Assembly (NCBI GenBank): GCA_003216435.1
Contig: QCIW01000004.1
Span: 1 to 64,000 of the forward strand
DNA: 64,000 nt
From: Prochlorococcus sp. AG-402-N21
GTDB lineage: Bacteria; Cyanobacteriota; Cyanobacteriia; PCC-6307; Cyanobiaceae
Direction of reading: 5' to 3'
Position 1 is the first letter of the stretch; every line of letters starts with the position of its first letter. Positions 60,751-64,000 of the stretch are shown here, piece by piece. The translations under genes were made by a program, and so were the position numbers. The notes beneath the pieces are model-generated. The model ran no database searches. It saw only the letters and a program-made list of their open reading frames with translations, and had not been told where the DNA came from.

Positions 60751-63700
60751 TTGGTTTACATCAATCAGGTTGAGCTTACAAATTTCAAGTCCTTTGGGGG
60801 GACTATGAAGATCCCCCTCGAGCAAGCTTTTACCGTAGTTACAGGACCGAATGGTTCAGGGAAGAGCAATATTCTTGACGGAGTACTTTTTTGTCTAGGT
60901 CTAGCTACGAGTAGAGGGATGCGTGCAGACCGTTTGCCAGATTTGGTAAATAGTGGTGTTTTAAAAGCTGGAAAGTCTGCTGAGACAATAGTTAGTGTGA
61001 GATTTGATTTAACTGATTGGCAACCTGACCCAGCTGAGGAGGGTCTGGATCCTTCAGAAGAAGGTCCATGGATTAAAGCGAATCAAAAAGATTGGACGGT
61101 TACTCGCAGATTAAGAGTGATGCCAGGTGGTTCATATAGTTCTAGTTACTCCGCGGATGGAGAACCTTGTAACTTGCAACAACTTCAGACTCAATTAAGG
61201 CGTTTACGTGTTGATCCAGAAGGAAGCAATGTAGTGATGCAAGGAGATGTCACTCGGATTGTCTCGATGAGCAATAAAGATCGGAGAGGATTAATAGATG
61301 AGTTGGCTGGAGTAGCACTTTTTGATACTCGTATTGAACAAACCCGAGGAAAACTTGATGATGTTCAGGAAAGGCAAGAAAGATGTGGCATTGTCCAGCA
61401 AGAATTAATAGTTAGTAAGCAACGATTAGAGAAAGATTGTGAAAAAGCTAGATTGTACAAAGATTTGAAAGAGAAATTTCAAATTGGGAAAAAACAAGAA
61501 TTGGTACTAGCTTTTAATGCAGCTCAGCAAGGATTATGTGAGTTAAAACTTCGCTATGAACAATTAGGAAAACAATATTCAAATGATTCAGAGCTTTTAA
61601 TTAAAGCTGAAGAGAAATTGGCTGTTTTAGTTCAAAAATTACAAAATCTGCAAAAAACGGTTAAAGATTTAGGGGAAGATAAATTACTTTCAATTCAGGC
61701 AGAAATTGCAGGATTAGATACCCAAGCAAGAGAATTAGAACGTCAGGCAGTTGTGCATAAAGAAGAAGGAGAGCAATTACAACTACAAAGGCAGGAATTG
61801 ATTAATAAACGCAATCACATAGAAGAGGAAAGGGGAAAGACATCTTCAGATATAAATCCTGATCTTTTGAAAGAGGCAGATCATAATTATAAAAATGCAG
61901 AGGCTGCAGTAGAAGCAACAAGAAGAAGATTGTCTGACGTTGCTGGCAAATCGGGAGCATGGATGGAAAATCAACGAGATAGATCACTTACAAGAAAAAA
62001 ATTACAAGATTCGCTCGACCCTCTTAAAGCTAAACAGCAAAATATAGAAGAAACTGTGCTGCAAGTTGATGCAAGACTTGAAGAATTACAAGCAGATCAA
62101 AAAAGAGATATTTCCGAGAACCAGAAAGTCCATGAAAAATTAATTTCTTTAGATGAAGAGTCGAAAAAGCTATCCTTGGAAATTTCACAACAAACAGAAC
62201 AAGTTCAAGAACTTGTAGATGATCTTTCTATCCAAGAAAGAACTCGAAATCGTATGGAGCTTGAGCAAACCAAGCTTGAGAAGGAGATTGCTCGCTTAGA
62301 AAGCAGGCGAGAAACAATTCAAGAGAGTCGAGGCACGGGAGCTCTAAGAATTCTTTTGGAATCAGGCTTGGATGGGATTCATGGTCCTGTAGCTAAATTA
62401 GGTGAAGTGGAAGATTCGTATAGACAAGCTTTAGAAGTAGCAGCAGGAGCCAGATTGGGCCATATAGTTGTAGATAATGATCAAATTGCTGCAAAAGCTA
62501 TTGAATTACTCAAACGTAATAAGGCAGGAAGGTTAACATTTTTGCCATTAAATAAAATTAACAAAGGAAAATTATCTTTCAATAAAGCATTTGAAAGAAC
62601 TAGTCAAAAAGATGTTTTAAATATTGCCAATGGCTTAATAGGTAAGGCATTTGATTTGATTAAATTTGAAGTCATTTATAAAGATGTTTTTGCATATGTT
62701 TTTGGCGATACTTTGGTTTTTGATGATTTAAATTCAGCTAGAAAACAATTGGGAATTTTTAGGTCCGTGACTCTCTCTGGAGATTTACTTGAAAAGAATG
62801 GAGCAATGACAGGGGGAAGTTTTTCAAAAAGAAGTATAAGTTTATCTTTTGGAAGTAGTAAAGATCGTGATGAACTAGAGCCTCTTAGAGAAAGGTTGCT
62901 TTTACTTGGGGAGACCCTTTCAAAGTGTTTAACAGAAGAAGTTACGTTAAATAATTCTCTAGCGAAATTGAGATCGGATTTAGTTATATTAAATCAACGT
63001 CAAGTTGCTCTTGAGAGTGAAAGGACGGCGTACAAATCTTCTAATCGTCCTGTTTTAGAAAGACAAAAGTCAAGAGAAGATAGATTAAAAGAATTCCATT
63101 TCATTAAAGAAAAGCATAAAAATAATTTAAGCGAGATTATTAAAAATATTGCTCCAATTGCTAAACAATTAGAGCAGTTAAACCAAACAGATCAAGCATT
63201 ACAAAATGATGTAGATGCTTCTAATTGGGAACAATTACAAGCAGATCTTAAATTGGCTGATGCATCATTAGAATCTGCAAGAACTCATAGAGATAACCTA
63301 ATTAACCAAGAGAGACAAAATCAATTTTCATTAGAACGTCTTGAAGATCAAAAGTCAGCGATTTTAATTGAAGAAAATCGCCTTAAACAATCAGTAGATT
63401 CTTTGGCAAAAGCTCATCAAATGTGGCGAGATCAGTCTCAAAAATTAAATGTCCAAAGAAAAAAACTTGAAGAAGATCAAAAACATTGTGAAGCTATTTT
63501 TGGAGAGCAACGTCGTGCCCGAGATGTTGCAGAAGCTGAAGTCTCTCAACAAAGACAATTTCTGCAAGAGTCAAAGTGGAATTTGGACCGCCTTCGAGAT
63601 GATCGTCTTGCTGTTGAAGAGGAACTTCGAATGTCAAAGATTCGGCTTAAAGAATTAGAGGATAAGCTTCCAGATCCATTACCTGAAATTCCTTTAGAAA

Positions 63701-64000
63701 TTACAAACAATGGTTTAGCTTCCCTTCAAGAAGAATTAGATAATTTGCAGAAAAAAATGGAATTGCTAGAGCCTGTGAATATGCTTGCTTTAGAAGAATT
63801 AGTTACTTTGGAAAAAAGACTTGAGGATTTGTGCAACAGATTAGAAGTTTTATCAGAAGAAAGATCAGAACTTTTACTAAGAATAGAAACTGTTGCAACC
63901 TTGAGACAAGAAGCTTTTATGGAAGCATTTAAGGCTGTAGATATTTACTTTAGAGAGATTTTTGCAAGCCTTTCAGAGGGAGATGGACATCTACAACTGG
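60751..64000 (+). CDS. smc: Chromosome segregation protein SMC (partial, 3' end outside)
   Basis: Open from a TTG at 60751, with an in-frame TAG just upstream, to the end of the window, over 1080 codons. The start reads VYINQVELTNFKSFGG and Walker A is GPNGSGKSN (G32-N40). Long coiled coil arms (about 170-500 and 690 on) flank a hinge near 62.33-62.82 kb (with GPVAKLGEVEDSYRQALE and MTGGSFS). The ABC signature and Walker B lie beyond the window. SMC dimers organise and segregate the chromosome; Scp partners are not in this window. Confidence 0.95.
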   Translation, partial: MVYINQVELTNFKSFGGTMKIPLEQAFTVVTGPNGSGKSNILDGVLFCLGLATSRGMRADRLPDLVNSGVLKAGKSAETIVSVRFDLTDWQPDPAEEGLDPSEEGPWIKANQKDWTVTRRLRVMPGGSYSSSYSADGEPCNLQQLQTQLRRLRVDPEGSNVVMQGDVTRIVSMSNKDRRGLIDELAGVALFDTRIEQTRGKLDDVQERQERCGIVQQELIVSKQRLEKDCEKARLYKDLKEKFQIGKKQELVLAFNAAQQGLCELKLRYEQLGKQYSNDSELLIKAEEKLAVLVQKLQNLQKTVKDLGEDKLLSIQAEIAGLDTQARELERQAVVHKEEGEQLQLQRQELINKRNHIEEERGKTSSDINPDLLKEADHNYKNAEAAVEATRRRLSDVAGKSGAWMENQRDRSLTRKKLQDSLDPLKAKQQNIEETVLQVDARLEELQADQKRDISENQKVHEKLISLDEESKKLSLEISQQTEQVQELVDDLSIQERTRNRMELEQTKLEKEIARLESRRETIQESRGTGALRILLESGLDGIHGPVAKLGEVEDSYRQALEVAAGARLGHIVVDNDQIAAKAIELLKRNKAGRLTFLPLNKINKGKLSFNKAFERTSQKDVLNIANGLIGKAFDLIKFEVIYKDVFAYVFGDTLVFDDLNSARKQLGIFRSVTLSGDLLEKNGAMTGGSFSKRSISLSFGSSKDRDELEPLRERLLLLGETLSKCLTEEVTLNNSLAKLRSDLVILNQRQVALESERTAYKSSNRPVLERQKSREDRLKEFHFIKEKHKNNLSEIIKNIAPIAKQLEQLNQTDQALQNDVDASNWEQLQADLKLADASLESARTHRDNLINQERQNQFSLERLEDQKSAILIEENRLKQSVDSLAKAHQMWRDQSQKLNVQRKKLEEDQKHCEAIFGEQRRARDVAEAEVSQQRQFLQESKWNLDRLRDDRLAVEEELRMSKIRLKELEDKLPDPLPEIPLEITNNGLASLQEELDNLQKKMELLEPVNMLALEELVTLEKRLEDLCNRLEVLSEERSELLLRIETVATLRQEAFMEAFKAVDIYFREIFASLSEGDGHLQL

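Noticed and set aside
1-64000. tRNA genes, rRNA genes, CRISPR arrays and insertion sequences
   Set aside because: No cloverleaf, direct-repeat array or transposase-like frame was recognised by eye in the spacers. A tRNA search program would be needed to exclude a missed tRNA.

Overview
The window is chromosomal DNA from a picocyanobacterium, almost certainly Prochlorococcus or a very close relative. The base composition is AT-rich, genes are tightly packed with 1-4 bp overlaps, and the content is typical of that group: Calvin-cycle gap2, a flavodiiron flv3-flv1 pair, Nif11-type and high-light-inducible small proteins, cobalamin genes, the sRNA pair Yfr1/Yfr2a, and a permuted two-piece tmRNA. 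The tmRNA tag, ANKIVSFSRQPALVAA, is of the marine picocyanobacterial type. I saw no tRNA, rRNA, CRISPR array, insertion sequence or phage module.

Layout. 1-20.4 kb is mostly core housekeeping: dusA, msrB, a grpE-dnaJ-tusA-rsgA cluster, ybaB, murC-murB, gap2, thiL, a cyclophilin, efp-accB, pdxA, an SDR, an HNH nuclease, an aminotransferase, cbiD and guaA. 20.4-22 kb holds repeated copies of the guaA 3' end and a TPR protein gene, and looks like the scar of an integration site. 22-43.9 kb is again core: PBP2, flavodiiron proteins, a SNF2/SWIM pair, alaS, speA, ndk, thiO, gatB, coaE, argJ. 44-57.2 kb is more accessory. It has many small membrane or secreted proteins, an ATP-grasp/alpha-E/transglutaminase cassette, an overlooked hli gene, an ArfB-like hydrolase, yfr1-yfr2a, a HemG-like protein, an ABC exporter and a Nif11-like peptide. 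57.2-64 kb carries ssrA, a THUMP-type RNA methyltransferase, two stress-type membrane proteins, a LigD-phosphoesterase-like protein and the first 3.25 kb of smc.

Functional links. grpE, dnaJ, rsgA, efp, arfB and ssrA serve protein folding and ribosome function. murB, murC and PBP2 build peptidoglycan. gap2, flv1/flv3 and the hli protein serve carbon fixation and photoprotection. cbiD, thiL, thiO, pdxA, coaE and accB are cofactor or fatty-acid genes.

Points most worth checking are these. The yfr1 motif has an exact 11-nt complement inside the neighbouring yfr2a. speA and cbiD have conserved N-termini upstream of any ATG, GTG or TTG and probably start at ATT. Direct repeats derive from the guaA terminus. 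A HemG-like flavodoxin is present. Several genes below 60 codons are supported directly by sequence, including the hli gene, two tandem membrane peptides and a 48-aa membrane peptide next to ssrA.
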